Shown: piece by piece, positions 53,501 to 62,025 of the stretch | Numbering within the stretch: position 1 is the first letter of the stretch | How the letters are laid out: the number at the start of each line of letters is the position of its first letter | DNA from: Persephonella marina EX-H1 | GTDB lineage: Bacteria > Aquificota > Aquificia > Aquificales > Hydrogenothermaceae | Assembly (NCBI RefSeq): GCF_000021565.1 | Contig: NC_012440.1 | Coordinates: 1,566,210-1,630,209, forward strand | DNA length: 64,000 nt | Reading direction: 5' to 3' | Translations under genes and position numbers: made by a program | The notes under the pieces: model-generated | Told to the model about the DNA's origin: nothing | What the model saw: only the letters and a program-made list of their open reading frames with translations | Databases searched by the model: none

Positions 53501-54117
53501 CAGATCTGCCTCTTGAAGAAGGAGAGAACAGAGAGTGTTCCCTTCTAATATTCCCCGAAACTGAAGGGTGGTTTAAGGATAATGATGCAAACAGAGATCC
53601 TCTAAAAGATGTTATAGGAACCGCACAGATCGTTATGAACTTTCCAAGATCAAAAAAGCCTCCATACAGATGTGTAGCCGATTACTTCCACAGCAACAGG
53701 CATGATCTTGTTGCTTTTACAGTTGTGTCCGCAGGAAACAGGCTTTCTGAGTATGAGAATGAACTTTTTAGATCAGGTAAATACAAGGAGTATCATCTCG
53801 TACACGGACTTGGTGTTGAGCTTGCAGAAGCTCTTGCAGAGATAGTTCATAAAAAGATAAGAATCGAGCTGAATATAGCTGAGAATGAGGGGAAAACACT
53901 TGATGATGTTAACTACCAGATGAGGAGATATCAGGGGGCGAGATACTCTCCAGGTTATCCAGCCTGTCCTGATCTCTCTTTAAATGAAAAGATATTCCAG
54001 CTTTTAAAACCTGAGGAGCTTGGTATAACACTTACAGAGAACTATCTTATAGTTCCGGAACAGTCAACAGATGCTATCGTTGTTTATCATCCAGAGGCAA
54101 CCTATTTTTCTGTATAG
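50569..54117 (+). CDS. metH: Cobalamin-dependent methionine synthase
   Basis: The 1182-residue four-module enzyme moves the methyl group of methyltetrahydrofolate to homocysteine. The homocysteine domain (about 1-310) ends with VVGGCCGTTPAH; its zinc ligands are there and in GFNCGTG. A pterin domain follows (about 340-600, beginning near VGERTNATGSKKF), then the cap and the B12 domain with GDVHDVGKN (His ligand) and GMSGLLVKST. The C-terminal reactivation domain has RYQGARYSPGYPACPD. All modules seem complete. A good promoter and AAGGAG are upstream. It is divergent from speD and overlaps the DUF523 gene convergently by 16 bp. Confidence 0.96.
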   Translation: MKSIRDLIGKKVLVIDGAMGTMIQSMIIPMEAWEGKTGCNEILNVTAPDVIRSIHEKYALAGADLIKTNTFGALPWVLEEYGISDRAYELSKAGAELVRQVCDKYSTPEKPRFVAGSLGPGTKLPSLGHIDYDEMYEGYRISAKGLIDGGVDIFLLETFQDPLQIKAALHAVQDTAEEYGKDIPVMVSATIELTGTMLIGTDVQTLAVIMEPFDILTLGFNCGTGPDQIESHLKKLSQVWDGYISIHSNAGLPENRGGHTYYPMGAEEFADKESRFLDFDGVAVVGGCCGTTPAHIKALAEKVKDKKPKPPKGNQPRALASLYGIQPLKQEPPPFLVGERTNATGSKKFRELLLSEDYDGILSVAQDQVKAGAHALDVSVNFAGRDEIKDMKAVISRFNEKIPIPLMPDSTQPSALETALKCIGGRPILNSANLEDGEERFNRICQLAKRYGAALVLLTIDEKGMAKTKERKVEIAERMYRIATEKHGINPGDLVFDVLTFTVGSGDEEYRDAAVHTIEAIKEIKEKHPEVGFVLGISNVSFGLDKTARKYLNSVFLHHCVEAGLTMAIINPKHLIPYYRISEEDRKICENLLFNIWEDGEDPLFRFIQHFSKTERKDTGEDQDDFSDLPVEERIKKLLIDGEKEKLIKTVEEARHSIPPEKIINEVLIDAMKVVGDLFGEGKMQLPFVLQSAEAMKAAVDYLNQYLPKKKKEKETTLILGTVKGDVHDVGKNLVDIILTNNGFKVVNIGIKAELEDFIKAYKEHNADAIGMSGLLVKSTLEMKNNLEEMRKRGINVPVLLGGAALNKSFVDQYCRPVYDGPVFYCRDAFDGIEAMSRIERWDGISPLDTDLGHKGEEEVKPEIKEEVEIPPLSQIKMPDRSVPVPVPPFWGRKVWVYPDMEDKNFYRYIQELAFRWINKGSLFKRAWGYTRGGKSKEEYERIKKEEVIPAFERLKELLINEDIFQPKIIYGYWPCRSDLPLEEGENRECSLLIFPETEGWFKDNDANRDPLKDVIGTAQIVMNFPRSKKPPYRCVADYFHSNRHDLVAFTVVSAGNRLSEYENELFRSGKYKEYHLVHGLGVELAEALAEIVHKKIRIELNIAENEGKTLDDVNYQMRRYQGARYSPGYPACPDLSLNEKIFQLLKPEELGITLTENYLIVPEQSTDAIVVYHPEATYFSV

Positions 54118-54827
54118 ATAAGTTCCTGAGGAAAAATAAAGAGCTCCGGACAGTTTTTGAAGTCCGGACATACCTTTTTTATCTTACTTTCTGGAAGGTT
54201 TCTCATTAAGATTCTTCTCAGGCTGTGTATGTCAGGTTTTCTCTCAAAATCTCTGAGGCCTTTTTTATTAAAAAGTTCCAGTATCTCTCTGTACTGTAAT
54301 AAAAAATCATTTTTGTTTTTAATCTCTCTGTAGTATGCATAAAGAAAAATCCTTGATAGAAATGAGAACCTTATGTATATATTCTCAAGTCTCAGCTCAT
54401 CCTCAGCAGGAAGATAGGGAAATCTCTCTTTCACATTTTTTGCGAACAGTCCCTGTCTTCTTCCTATAAATCCTGTACCGTCAGGATTTCTGTAAGTTTT
54501 TGCACCTGTTATCCCACAGCTTGGAGATTTTGATTTCAGAAGAAATCCGTCTATATCTTTGATATTACTTAAGAAACTTTCTGAAAATCTCTTTAATGAT
54601 TCTGTTATATCCTTTCCTCTGTAGTAGAGTCTGTAATCTCTATTTTTTACGAGAAATATCCTCTCCCTTGGAACTGGAAGGCCTGTATCAACCTCAGGAC
54701 ATACAGTTATGATCTGGGTGTATTTCTTTAGTTTTTCAACGAAAGGATTGTAAATCCTTTCCCCGTCATACCTGACAGCCTCACAGAAGCATCTACTTAA
54801 AACTATACGGGGTTTTATACTATGCAT
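54102..54827 (-). CDS. DUF523-DUF1722 family protein
   Basis: In this 241-residue protein residues about 1-130 match DUF523 (LSRCFCEAVRYDGE, VCPEVDTGLPVPRE, LLKSKSPSCG), with several conserved Cys. The C-terminal part (about 140-241) matches DUF1722 (YbgA-like), with helices and FLLQYREILELF. DUF523 proteins bind an Fe-S cluster and are linked to tRNA or nucleotide sulfur chemistry in some reports; I give no function. It is coupled to hemH upstream (8-bp overlap) and convergent with metH. Confidence 0.8.
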   Translation of the reverse strand: MHSIKPRIVLSRCFCEAVRYDGERIYNPFVEKLKKYTQIITVCPEVDTGLPVPRERIFLVKNRDYRLYYRGKDITESLKRFSESFLSNIKDIDGFLLKSKSPSCGITGAKTYRNPDGTGFIGRRQGLFAKNVKERFPYLPAEDELRLENIYIRFSFLSRIFLYAYYREIKNKNDFLLQYREILELFNKKGLRDFERKPDIHSLRRILMRNLPESKIKKVCPDFKNCPELFIFPQELIYTEK

Positions 54828-55755
54828 GTTTCTCTACAATATCCTTAAGGGCCTCAATAAATAATGGGTGTGATCTTAAAGTAGGAACCCTCCTGTAGCT
54901 CTCAATCCCTTTCTCTTCAGCTAACTTCCCGTACTCTATATCAAGCTCGTAAAGCGTTTCTGAGTGTTCAGAGACAAAGGCAACAGGGATGACGGCAAGT
55001 TTTTTAATCCCTTCTTCAGCAAGTTTCACAATCATATCCTCCGTCATAGGCTCAAGCCATTTTACAGGGCCTACCTTACTCTGGTATGAGATTGAGTGAG
55101 GCTGATCTGGGAAGTATTCCATGATGAGCTTGACAGTTTCCTCAACCTGATCCTTATATGGATCTCCCTGTTTTATTATCTTTTCTGGAAGGCTGTGGGC
55201 TGAAAATAGAAAGTAGTGATCTTTATAATCCGGGATATGCTCCTTTATACTCTCAACCCAGGCTTTTATAAATAGAGGATGGTCGTGGTATGATCTGATC
55301 TCAACAACAGGTATGTCTTTACCTCTTTTTTTAAATCTTCTGTAAAACTCATTAAATGAAGATCCTGTTGTTGTTCTACTGTACTGGGGGTATAAAGGGA
55401 GGAGTAAGATCTTATCTATCTCTTCCTCAAAAAGCTTATCTAATGCTTCCTCTGTAAATGGATGCCAGTATCTTAATGCAACAACAACCTTAAATCTATC
55501 TCCAAGAGCTCTCTGGAGTTTATCGGCCTGATCAAGTGTCTGCTCCTTCTGTGGAGATTTCCCTCCCATAACTCTGTAGTAATCCATTGTCTTCTTTGCT
55601 CTTACTTTTGATATCAGATAGGCAACAGGCTTCTGTATAAGCCTTGGTATCTGGATTATATCGTGGTCTGAAAAAAGGTTGTATAAGAAAGGCTGAACAG
55701 CTTCAAGGCTGTCAGGACCTCCCATATTCATAAGAATAACGCCGGTTTTTCCCAT
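54820..55755 (-). CDS. hemH: Ferrochelatase
   Basis: The 311-residue enzyme inserts iron into protoporphyrin at the membrane. NMGGPDSLEAVQPFLYNLFSD, RYWHPFTEEAL, LLPLYPQYSRTTTGSS, FSAHSLPEKIIKQGDPY and FVSEHSETLYELD are typical; the His in FSAHS and the Glu of HSETLYELD are catalytic residues. Length and motifs are normal. Its neighbour is DUF523/DUF1722; other hem genes are absent from the window. In an Aquificales host with cytochromes, protoheme is needed, so the role is as expected. Confidence 0.95.
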   Translation of the reverse strand: MGKTGVILMNMGGPDSLEAVQPFLYNLFSDHDIIQIPRLIQKPVAYLISKVRAKKTMDYYRVMGGKSPQKEQTLDQADKLQRALGDRFKVVVALRYWHPFTEEALDKLFEEEIDKILLLPLYPQYSRTTTGSSFNEFYRRFKKRGKDIPVVEIRSYHDHPLFIKAWVESIKEHIPDYKDHYFLFSAHSLPEKIIKQGDPYKDQVEETVKLIMEYFPDQPHSISYQSKVGPVKWLEPMTEDMIVKLAEEGIKKLAVIPVAFVSEHSETLYELDIEYGKLAEEKGIESYRRVPTLRSHPLFIEALKDIVEKHA

Positions 55756-55857
55756 TTCTCACCTGCCAGAATTTTGTTGAATATTATAATTCAAAAAATA
55801 GCTTAATCAATAAGTATAGTTTTATAATTATCTTAAAAATCACAAGAGTGGTGGATT

Positions 55858-56196
55858 ATGTTAACAGAGAATGAGAAGAAGTTTATTAACCAGAGATCAA
55901 AATTAGGAAAGATAGGCTCAAGATTTATAGTTATGGTTATATTTGTATGGATCCTGCTTTATGCTTTTATTATATTCAGGCTTCCCTTTATGGTATATCC
56001 TGACTATTTTGATGAGGTTCTGGTGAACTTTAATGATTTCAGGCTGATTATGCTTGTTAAGCTTGCTCCAGTTTTCTTTAATCTATTTATGATGACACTG
56101 CTTTTACTTTTTATTCTTATGCTTGTTTTCCTTAATGTTGAGAGAGACTATCTCAGGATACTGAAAAAAGTTTTAAAAGAGGAAAAAGCCTCGTGA
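55858..56196 (+). CDS. Small membrane protein of unknown function
   Basis: The 112-residue protein has two hydrophobic helices at about residues 22-42 (RFIVMVIFVWILLYAFIIF) and 67-92 (LVKLAPVFFNLFMMTLLLLFIL), separated by a polar segment with DYFDEVLVNFNDFR and flanked by charged tails. GGTGG precedes the ATG. It lies between hemH and rpoD, divergent from hemH and convergent with rpoD. I recognise no family. Confidence 0.65.
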   Translation: MLTENEKKFINQRSKLGKIGSRFIVMVIFVWILLYAFIIFRLPFMVYPDYFDEVLVNFNDFRLIMLVKLAPVFFNLFMMTLLLLFILMLVFLNVERDYLRILKKVLKEEKAS

Positions 56197-56206
56197 AGGG
56201 AGGCTT
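56186..56206 (-). terminator. Terminator at the rpoD 3' end
   Basis: AAGCCTC (56186-56192) and GAGGCTT (56200-56206) form a 7-bp stem with a 7-nt loop; on the minus strand a T run follows. It overlaps the rpoD stop codon and the end of the convergent small membrane protein gene. Confidence 0.7.
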
Positions 56207-57938
56207 AATCCTCACAGAAAGGTCTTAAATATTTAGCTCTGTGTGGATGTCTCAGTTTTCTTAATGCCTTTGCCTCTATCTGTCTTATTCTTTCCCTTGT
56301 TACGCCGAACTTTTTACCAACCTGTTCAAGTGTGTACTCTGTATCATCCTCAAGACCGAATCTGTATCTTAAAACCTGTTCTTCCCTTTCTGAAAGTGTT
56401 GATAAAACTTCCTCTAGCTGCTGTCTTAATGCCTGTCTTAAAACGTGCTGTTCAGGGGACATAACAGTTTTGTCCTCTATGAAATCACCAAGATGTGATT
56501 CATCGTCGTCACCTATAGGAGTCTCAAGTGATATAGGCTCCTGTGATGTTCTGAGTATCTTTCTTACCTTCTCAGGAGGCATACCAACCTTTTTAGCTAT
56601 CTCCTCAGGTGTAGGTTCCCTTCCAAGCTCCTGAACCATTGATCTTGCAACCCTGACAAGCTTGTTGATAGTTTCTATCATATGGACAGGTATTCTTATA
56701 GTTCTCGCCTGATCGGCTATAGCCCTTGTTATAGCCTGTCTTATCCACCATGTTGCGTATGTTGAAAATTTATAGCCTTTTTTGTAATCAAACTTATCAA
56801 CAGCTTTCATAAGTCCTATATTTCCTTCCTGTATAAGATCAAGGAACTGGAGTCCTCTGTTTGTGTATTTTTTAGCTATTGAGACAACAAGTCTGAGGTT
56901 TGACTGGACTATCTTCTGTTTTGTCTCATTTACCTCTTTTCTACCTTCCTGAATGATATTTATAACGTGATCAAACTCAGTTGGAACTGTTCCTATCATC
57001 TCTTTAAGCTCTTCTATCTCTTCCTGTAGTTTTAATGTTTCCGTTCTCAGTATCTCAAATCTTCCGAATGAGAAACCATTTTCCTCTATCTTTTTCAGTA
57101 TCTCAGGATCGTCGTAATCTCCTTTAAGGAGTTTTTCAACATCAGGGTCTATCTTCTGAAGTCTTTTTATTCTCTTGTTGAGATCTTTTTCCTTTCTTTT
57201 AAGTTTCATGTAAAGCTCTTTCAGCTCATCAGCTATCTTGTCAAGCTTTGTGAATTTTATGTTCAGACTTTTTATAAATCTGTTTACCTTTGCGTGTTTC
57301 TCGATAAACTCCTTTTTTAGCTCTACATCATCAGGATTTTCAATAATAGCCTGCTCAAGATCTCTCAGCTCCCTGTACATATGGGCGAGAGTGAGACCTT
57401 TCTGTATGAAATCCTTTGTTATGGCATCCATCACCTCAGCTTCATCGTAACTCTCATCCTCAGTATCGTACTCGTTACTGTCTATATTGATAATATCCTT
57501 GACCTTCATTCTCCCATCTGCAACTTTTGCCCACTCATCTAAGAGCCTTTCAGCTAAGAAAGATGTCCTTAAAAGACCTCTGAAAACCTTTTTTCTTCCC
57601 CTTTCTATATCTTTAGCGAGTTTTATCTCTTCATCCCTTGTGAGAAGAGGGATCTTACCCATCTCCTTAAGGTAAAGCTTAACAGGATCATCTGTTTTAG
57701 CCCAGGCATCGTCAGAAAAGTTGATACCTAAGTAGTCACTCTCCCCTGAAAACTCCTCTGGTTTTGCTTCTTCAATAACATCAATATTCAGTTCATTCAG
57801 GTACTCTATTAACTGTTCAAGTTCATCTGATAGGAGGAGATCCTCGTCTATTATCTCTGAAAGCTCTTTGTAGGTGACGTATCCTTTTTCCTTTGCGAGC
57901 ATGATGACCTTTCTAACATCGTCCCTTTCATGCATCAT
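56205..57938 (-). CDS. rpoD: Primary RNA polymerase sigma factor
   Basis: This 577-residue sigma-70 protein has region 1.2 ([17 protein letters not shown]), a large non-conserved insert (about 150-310), regions 2.1-2.4 ([19 protein letters not shown] through [24 protein letters not shown]) and 3.0-4.2 ([39 protein letters not shown]). It recognises promoters of the TTGACA/TATAAT type, which supports the elements noted here. The start overlaps dnaG by 4 bp. dnaG-rpoD is the core of the macromolecular synthesis operon, but rpsU is not present upstream. Confidence 0.97.
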   Translation of the reverse strand: MMHERDDVRKVIMLAKEKGYVTYKELSEIIDEDLLLSDELEQLIEYLNELNIDVIEEAKPEEFSGESDYLGINFSDDAWAKTDDPVKLYLKEMGKIPLLTRDEEIKLAKDIERGRKKVFRGLLRTSFLAERLLDEWAKVADGRMKVKDIINIDSNEYDTEDESYDEAEVMDAITKDFIQKGLTLAHMYRELRDLEQAIIENPDDVELKKEFIEKHAKVNRFIKSLNIKFTKLDKIADELKELYMKLKRKEKDLNKRIKRLQKIDPDVEKLLKGDYDDPEILKKIEENGFSFGRFEILRTETLKLQEEIEELKEMIGTVPTEFDHVINIIQEGRKEVNETKQKIVQSNLRLVVSIAKKYTNRGLQFLDLIQEGNIGLMKAVDKFDYKKGYKFSTYATWWIRQAITRAIADQARTIRIPVHMIETINKLVRVARSMVQELGREPTPEEIAKKVGMPPEKVRKILRTSQEPISLETPIGDDDESHLGDFIEDKTVMSPEQHVLRQALRQQLEEVLSTLSEREEQVLRYRFGLEDDTEYTLEQVGKKFGVTRERIRQIEAKALRKLRHPHRAKYLRPFCED

Positions 57939-59581
57939 TTTTTTACACTGCCTCCTAAAATAGTTTTTTTAACTTCTTCCTGAAGTTTGATTAAAAACTC
58001 TTCATCTGGATCACTGTTAATACTCAGATAAAGCTCATTTTCCTTTTTAAGCCAGGCTCTGTATTTTCTTTCCAGTGCGTACACAGCAGCATCAACATCA
58101 ACAATCTCTTCAGACTGTAATATCTCCTCCAGAACCTCCTCTTCTAACTCCTCATTATTCAGTATCGCTCTAACTAAAATCTCAAAGTTTCCAGAACCTT
58201 CTATTTTATCAAATCTATCAAACCTGCTCAACAGCTCATCTTTTTTTGTGATCAATGTCTTCAGTATCAGTTTTTCAGTTTTTGAGAGATAATCTGTAAA
58301 CTTAACTTCTTCTGTTTCAGTGGCTGTACTGCTTTTTTTAAGCTCCAGGTAGCTTTCCTGAAGTCCTGTCTCCTCTGATAGTTTTTTTATTAAAAGACCC
58401 TGTTTTGTTTTTTCAGGGATCACGGAAACCATATCAAGATATAAATCTATGATCTCTCCCTTTTTTTTCAATTCTTTTTCATCCTTTATTCTATTAAGCA
58501 GGAAATCAAGAAAGTTCTCAGCTTTTTTAAGTGTGTTTTCAACAGCTTTATATCCCTGTTTTGCAAGATCATCAGGATCTTTTCCGTCTTCTATAAGGGC
58601 ATAGTAAACATCTATATTTTTAGATAGAAGTATCTTTGAGGCTCTTATAACGGCCTTTTTTCCGGCTTTATCACTGTCAAACATCAAAACAGCTTTGTTT
58701 ACAAACTTTTTTAAAAGGTCACCGTGGTACTCTGTGAAAGCCGTTCCAAGTGTTGCAACAACATTTTTTACTCCAGTCTGGTAAAGGGAGATAAGATCAA
58801 GATAACCTTCAACAATAACAACCCATTTCTTTTCCCTCAGATAATCTTTAGATTCAAAAAAGCCGTACAGAACCTTTCCTTTAGAGTAAATCTCAGTTTC
58901 AGGGGAGTTTATATATTTTGGCTGGTGGCTTTCCCTTAATGCTCTTCCTCCGAAAGCAACAACCCTTCCTCTATGATCCCTGATTGGGAATATCAGTCTC
59001 CCTCTGAATCTGTCAACTATGGATTCATCGTCTCTTTCAGTTACTACACCAACCTCTTTTAGCTTCTCCAGATCTATCCCTTCACTTTTACAGAAATCAA
59101 TTATCAACTGTGGATTTTCAGGGGAGTAACCGAGATCAAAATGATCTGCAGTACTTGACAGAACCTCCCTTTTTTTCAGATACTCTCTAACATCTTTTGA
59201 GTTTTTAAGCTGATCTTTGTAAAATTTTGCTATTTTTTCTGTAACGGAAAAAAGTCCTTTGAGATGCTCATAATTTTTTTCTGTTCCTGTGTATTTTACA
59301 GGTATATTGTATTTCTGGGCCAGCTTTATAACAGCTTCTGAGAATGATATTCCTTCATAATCCATAAGAAATGAGAGGGCTGTTCCGCTTTTCCCACAAC
59401 CGAAGCATTTGAATATATTTTTCTGGGGGGAAACTATAAATGAAGGCGTTTTTTCAGAATGGAAAGGACATAGAGCTTTATAGTTTGATCCTGCCTTTTC
59501 AAGGTTTATATACTCAGATATAACATCATAAACATTTGCTGTTCTTCTGACTTCCTCTATTGTATCTGGACTTATTGCCAT
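57935..59581 (-). CDS. dnaG: DNA primase
   Basis: The 548-residue enzyme makes RNA primers for replication. Its zinc-binding domain has [11 protein letters not shown] and CFGCGKSG (Cys, His, Cys, Cys), followed by the TOPRIM domain with [12 protein letters not shown] and [10 protein letters not shown], carrying metal-binding acids, and a C-terminal helicase-binding domain that is short for the family. The basic [24 protein letters not shown] segment is typical of the RNAP-like core. The start is the ATG at 59581. The 132-bp gap to folP should carry divergent promoters; it is very AT-rich and I could not choose them. Confidence 0.97.
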   Translation of the reverse strand: MAISPDTIEEVRRTANVYDVISEYINLEKAGSNYKALCPFHSEKTPSFIVSPQKNIFKCFGCGKSGTALSFLMDYEGISFSEAVIKLAQKYNIPVKYTGTEKNYEHLKGLFSVTEKIAKFYKDQLKNSKDVREYLKKREVLSSTADHFDLGYSPENPQLIIDFCKSEGIDLEKLKEVGVVTERDDESIVDRFRGRLIFPIRDHRGRVVAFGGRALRESHQPKYINSPETEIYSKGKVLYGFFESKDYLREKKWVVIVEGYLDLISLYQTGVKNVVATLGTAFTEYHGDLLKKFVNKAVLMFDSDKAGKKAVIRASKILLSKNIDVYYALIEDGKDPDDLAKQGYKAVENTLKKAENFLDFLLNRIKDEKELKKKGEIIDLYLDMVSVIPEKTKQGLLIKKLSEETGLQESYLELKKSSTATETEEVKFTDYLSKTEKLILKTLITKKDELLSRFDRFDKIEGSGNFEILVRAILNNEELEEEVLEEILQSEEIVDVDAAVYALERKYRAWLKKENELYLSINSDPDEEFLIKLQEEVKKTILGGSVKK

Positions 59582-59713
59582 TAAATCCTCATTTTTTGTT
59601 CTTTGTATAAAAAGAGATATATTAAAAATTTAATAAAAAATCATACAAAAGCAACTATTTTTTAAGCTTTAATAAAGGTAAAATATTTGTAAAAGTATAT
59701 TAAGGAGAGAGAG

Positions 59714-60784
59714 TTGAACTACCGCACTCACATAATCATTGAAGAGAAAAAAAAGTACAAACTTATATTTCCAGACCCCTTTTATGATCCTGTTTACGTT
59801 GAGGATGAAGACCAGTTCAAGGAGGTTATAAAACAGCTAAAATCTGAAGGAAAAGGCGAAATTGCTAAAGAGTTGACAGAAAAATGGGTAAATATACATA
59901 AAGAGCATTTCAAGATAAATTACAGAGGTAAGTTTCTTAATCTTGGAACAAAAACCGCCGTGATGGGGATACTGAATCTAACCCCCGACTCATTTTCAGA
60001 TGGTGGTATATACTACGGAGATATTGAGAAGGCTGTTGAAAGGGTTGCACAGATGCTTGAGGAAGGGGCTGACATTATAGATATAGGTGGTGAATCAACA
60101 AGACCGGGAGCTGTTCCTGTTTCTGTAGAAGAGGAGCTTGAGAGGGTTATTCCAGTTATAAAGGCTGTAAGGAAGGAGCTTGGAGATAACTTTCTTATAT
60201 CAGTAGATACATACAAATCAAAGGTTGCTGAAAGAGCTCTTGAAGAAGGAGCTGATATAGTGAACGATATAAGCGGGATGAGTTTTGATCCAGATATGGC
60301 TAAGGTTATAAGCAGATATGACTGTCCTGTTGTTATAAATCACACAAAGGGAAGACCTGACAGTATGCAGGAAAATGTTTACTACAATGATGTTGTTCTT
60401 GAGGTTATAGATTTTTTAGAGAATCAGATAGAGTATGGTATGAAGCACGGTATCAGGAAAGACAGGTTTATCATTGATCCAGGTATAGGTTTCGGTAAGT
60501 ATGTTGAGCATAATGTTGAGATAATAAAAAGGCTGAAAGAGTTCAAAGTTCTGGGACACCCTGTACTTATAGGTATATCGAGGAAGTCTTTTATAGGTAG
60601 TATAATAAAGAATCTTCTTGGCAGGGATGAAACACCTTCTCCTGAGGAAAGGTTAAGCGGAAGTCTCGGTGCAACGGCAATAGCTGTTTTAAATGGAGCA
60701 CACATAGTAAGAACACATGATGTTAAAGAGACAGTTGAGTTTTTAACATTAATAGACACTATCAGAGGTTACAGGGTTGTTTGA
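59714..60784 (+). CDS. folP: Dihydropteroate synthase with N-terminal extension
   Basis: The 356-residue TIM barrel joins p-aminobenzoate to dihydropterin pyrophosphate. MGILNLTPDSFSDGG (about 84-98), DIGGESTRPGA, DPGIGFGK and SRKSFIG are the substrate loops. The first 75 residues (KYKLIFPDPFYDPVYVEDEDQF and onward) are an extra part of unknown role. The start is TTG at 59714 behind AAGGAGAG. The gene overlaps cdaA by 8 bp; the folP-cdaA link is shared with other bacteria. p-Aminobenzoate would come from the pabC-like gene. Confidence 0.95.
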   Translation: MNYRTHIIIEEKKKYKLIFPDPFYDPVYVEDEDQFKEVIKQLKSEGKGEIAKELTEKWVNIHKEHFKINYRGKFLNLGTKTAVMGILNLTPDSFSDGGIYYGDIEKAVERVAQMLEEGADIIDIGGESTRPGAVPVSVEEELERVIPVIKAVRKELGDNFLISVDTYKSKVAERALEEGADIVNDISGMSFDPDMAKVISRYDCPVVINHTKGRPDSMQENVYYNDVVLEVIDFLENQIEYGMKHGIRKDRFIIDPGIGFGKYVEHNVEIIKRLKEFKVLGHPVLIGISRKSFIGSIIKNLLGRDETPSPEERLSGSLGATAIAVLNGAHIVRTHDVKETVEFLTLIDTIRGYRVV

Positions 60785-61619
60785 AAGTTTAGACTGGCTT
60801 GTTAATGTGATAACTTCAATAAAATGGTATGACGTAATAGATATACTGATCGTTGCTGTTATCATATACTACCTTCTTAAGTTCCTGATAGGAACAAGAG
60901 GCTGGCAGATACTTATCGGTATATTTTTCATACTTTCACTCTGGCTCCTTGCAAAGATACTACAGCTCAGAACTGTAGAATGGATATTTGATAATCTCTG
61001 GACGATAGGTATATTTCTCCTTATTGTTGTTTTCCAGCCTGAGATAAGGAGAGGTCTGGCAAAGATAGGTGAGACAGGGATTTTCAGAGGCCTTTTCCTC
61101 TCAAGGAAAAAGGTTATAGATGAGGTTATAAGGGCTGCAACATTTATGGCTGAAAGGAAGATAGGGGCTCTTATCGTTTTTGAGAGGACTATAGATCTTG
61201 ATAACTATACAGAAGGTTGTGTAAAGCTTAATGCTGACACAAGTCTTGAGCTTTTAATATCAATATTCATACCACAGACACCATTACATGATGGTGCTGT
61301 TATAATCAGGGATCAGAAGATAGCCCTGGCAAGATGTTTTCTCCCTTTAACAATAAACCCGAACATACCAAAAAATATAGGAACGAGGCATAGGGCGGCT
61401 ATAGGTATAACTGAGGAGACTGACGCTGTTGCTCTCGTTGTTTCAGAGGAAAGGGGAGAGATATCACTTGCTGTTGATGGAAAGCTTTATAAAGGTCTTG
61501 ACTCTTTGACTTTAAGAAATAAGCTTATAGACCTTCTTGGAATAGAGAAGAGGGACACAGTTGAGGTTATACTGGGAAGATTTAAAAAAGGTAAAAAGGG
61601 TAAAAAATGGAAAAAATAA
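60777..61619 (+). CDS. cdaA: Diadenylate cyclase (CdaA/DacA)
   Basis: The 280-residue membrane enzyme makes c-di-AMP from two ATP. Three N-terminal hydrophobic segments (about 22-37, 43-62 and 75-88) are followed by the DAC domain, with DGA at 172-174 and RHR at 204-206 in GTRHRAAIG, and EERGEIS after it. All hallmarks are intact, so activity is likely. The start is TTG at 60777, overlapping the folP stop. It precedes a YbbR/CdaR gene, as in Firmicutes, where CdaR modulates CdaA; glmM, the usual third gene, is replaced here by thrS. Confidence 0.94.
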   Translation: MFESLDWLVNVITSIKWYDVIDILIVAVIIYYLLKFLIGTRGWQILIGIFFILSLWLLAKILQLRTVEWIFDNLWTIGIFLLIVVFQPEIRRGLAKIGETGIFRGLFLSRKKVIDEVIRAATFMAERKIGALIVFERTIDLDNYTEGCVKLNADTSLELLISIFIPQTPLHDGAVIIRDQKIALARCFLPLTINPNIPKNIGTRHRAAIGITEETDAVALVVSEERGEISLAVDGKLYKGLDSLTLRNKLIDLLGIEKRDTVEVILGRFKKGKKGKKWKK

Positions 61620-61990
61620 AAGGTATATTTTTGAATAACCTTCCACTTAAGATCCTCTCCCTTCTGGTTGCATTCCTTCTGTGGCTGAATATAACAAGTA
61701 CGCAGAAGGCAAGGGTTGAGTTTTACAGTGATGTTGAGATAAAGCCTTACCCTAAGGACCTTGTTGTGGAACAGGTTCAGCCTGAGAAGGTTCTCATCAT
61801 TATAGAAGGTCCAAAAAGTGCTCTCAGCAATGTAAATATATCCCAGATCCAGACATACGTTGATGGCTTTAAGCTTAAAGAGGGTGAAAATCTACTCCCT
61901 GTTGAGATATCAAAGGATCTTATAAAGAATTTCAAGATTATCTCCATATACCCTGACAGGGTGCTTGTGTATGCTAAAAAGAGAAAATGA
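61607..61990 (+). CDS. cdaR: CdaR/YbbR-domain protein
   Basis: The 127-residue protein has one N-terminal membrane helix (NLPLKILSLLVAFLLWLNI) and a single YbbR-type domain on the outside (PKDLVVEQVQPEKVLIIIEGPKSAL). Firmicute CdaR proteins have three or four such domains, so this is a minimal version. It probably binds and tunes CdaA. The start overlaps cdaA by 13 bp, and thrS starts 35 bp downstream. Confidence 0.87.
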   Translation: MEKIKGIFLNNLPLKILSLLVAFLLWLNITSTQKARVEFYSDVEIKPYPKDLVVEQVQPEKVLIIIEGPKSALSNVNISQIQTYVDGFKLKEGENLLPVEISKDLIKNFKIISIYPDRVLVYAKKRK

Positions 61991-62025
61991 TAAAATATTC
62001 AGAAAAAAGGAGGTTCTGACGTTAG

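Noticed and set aside
59619-59636. TATTAAA-AA-TTTAATA palindrome between dnaG and folP
   Set aside because: The region is almost pure A/T, where such short dyads arise by chance, and it does not fit a clear promoter or operator.
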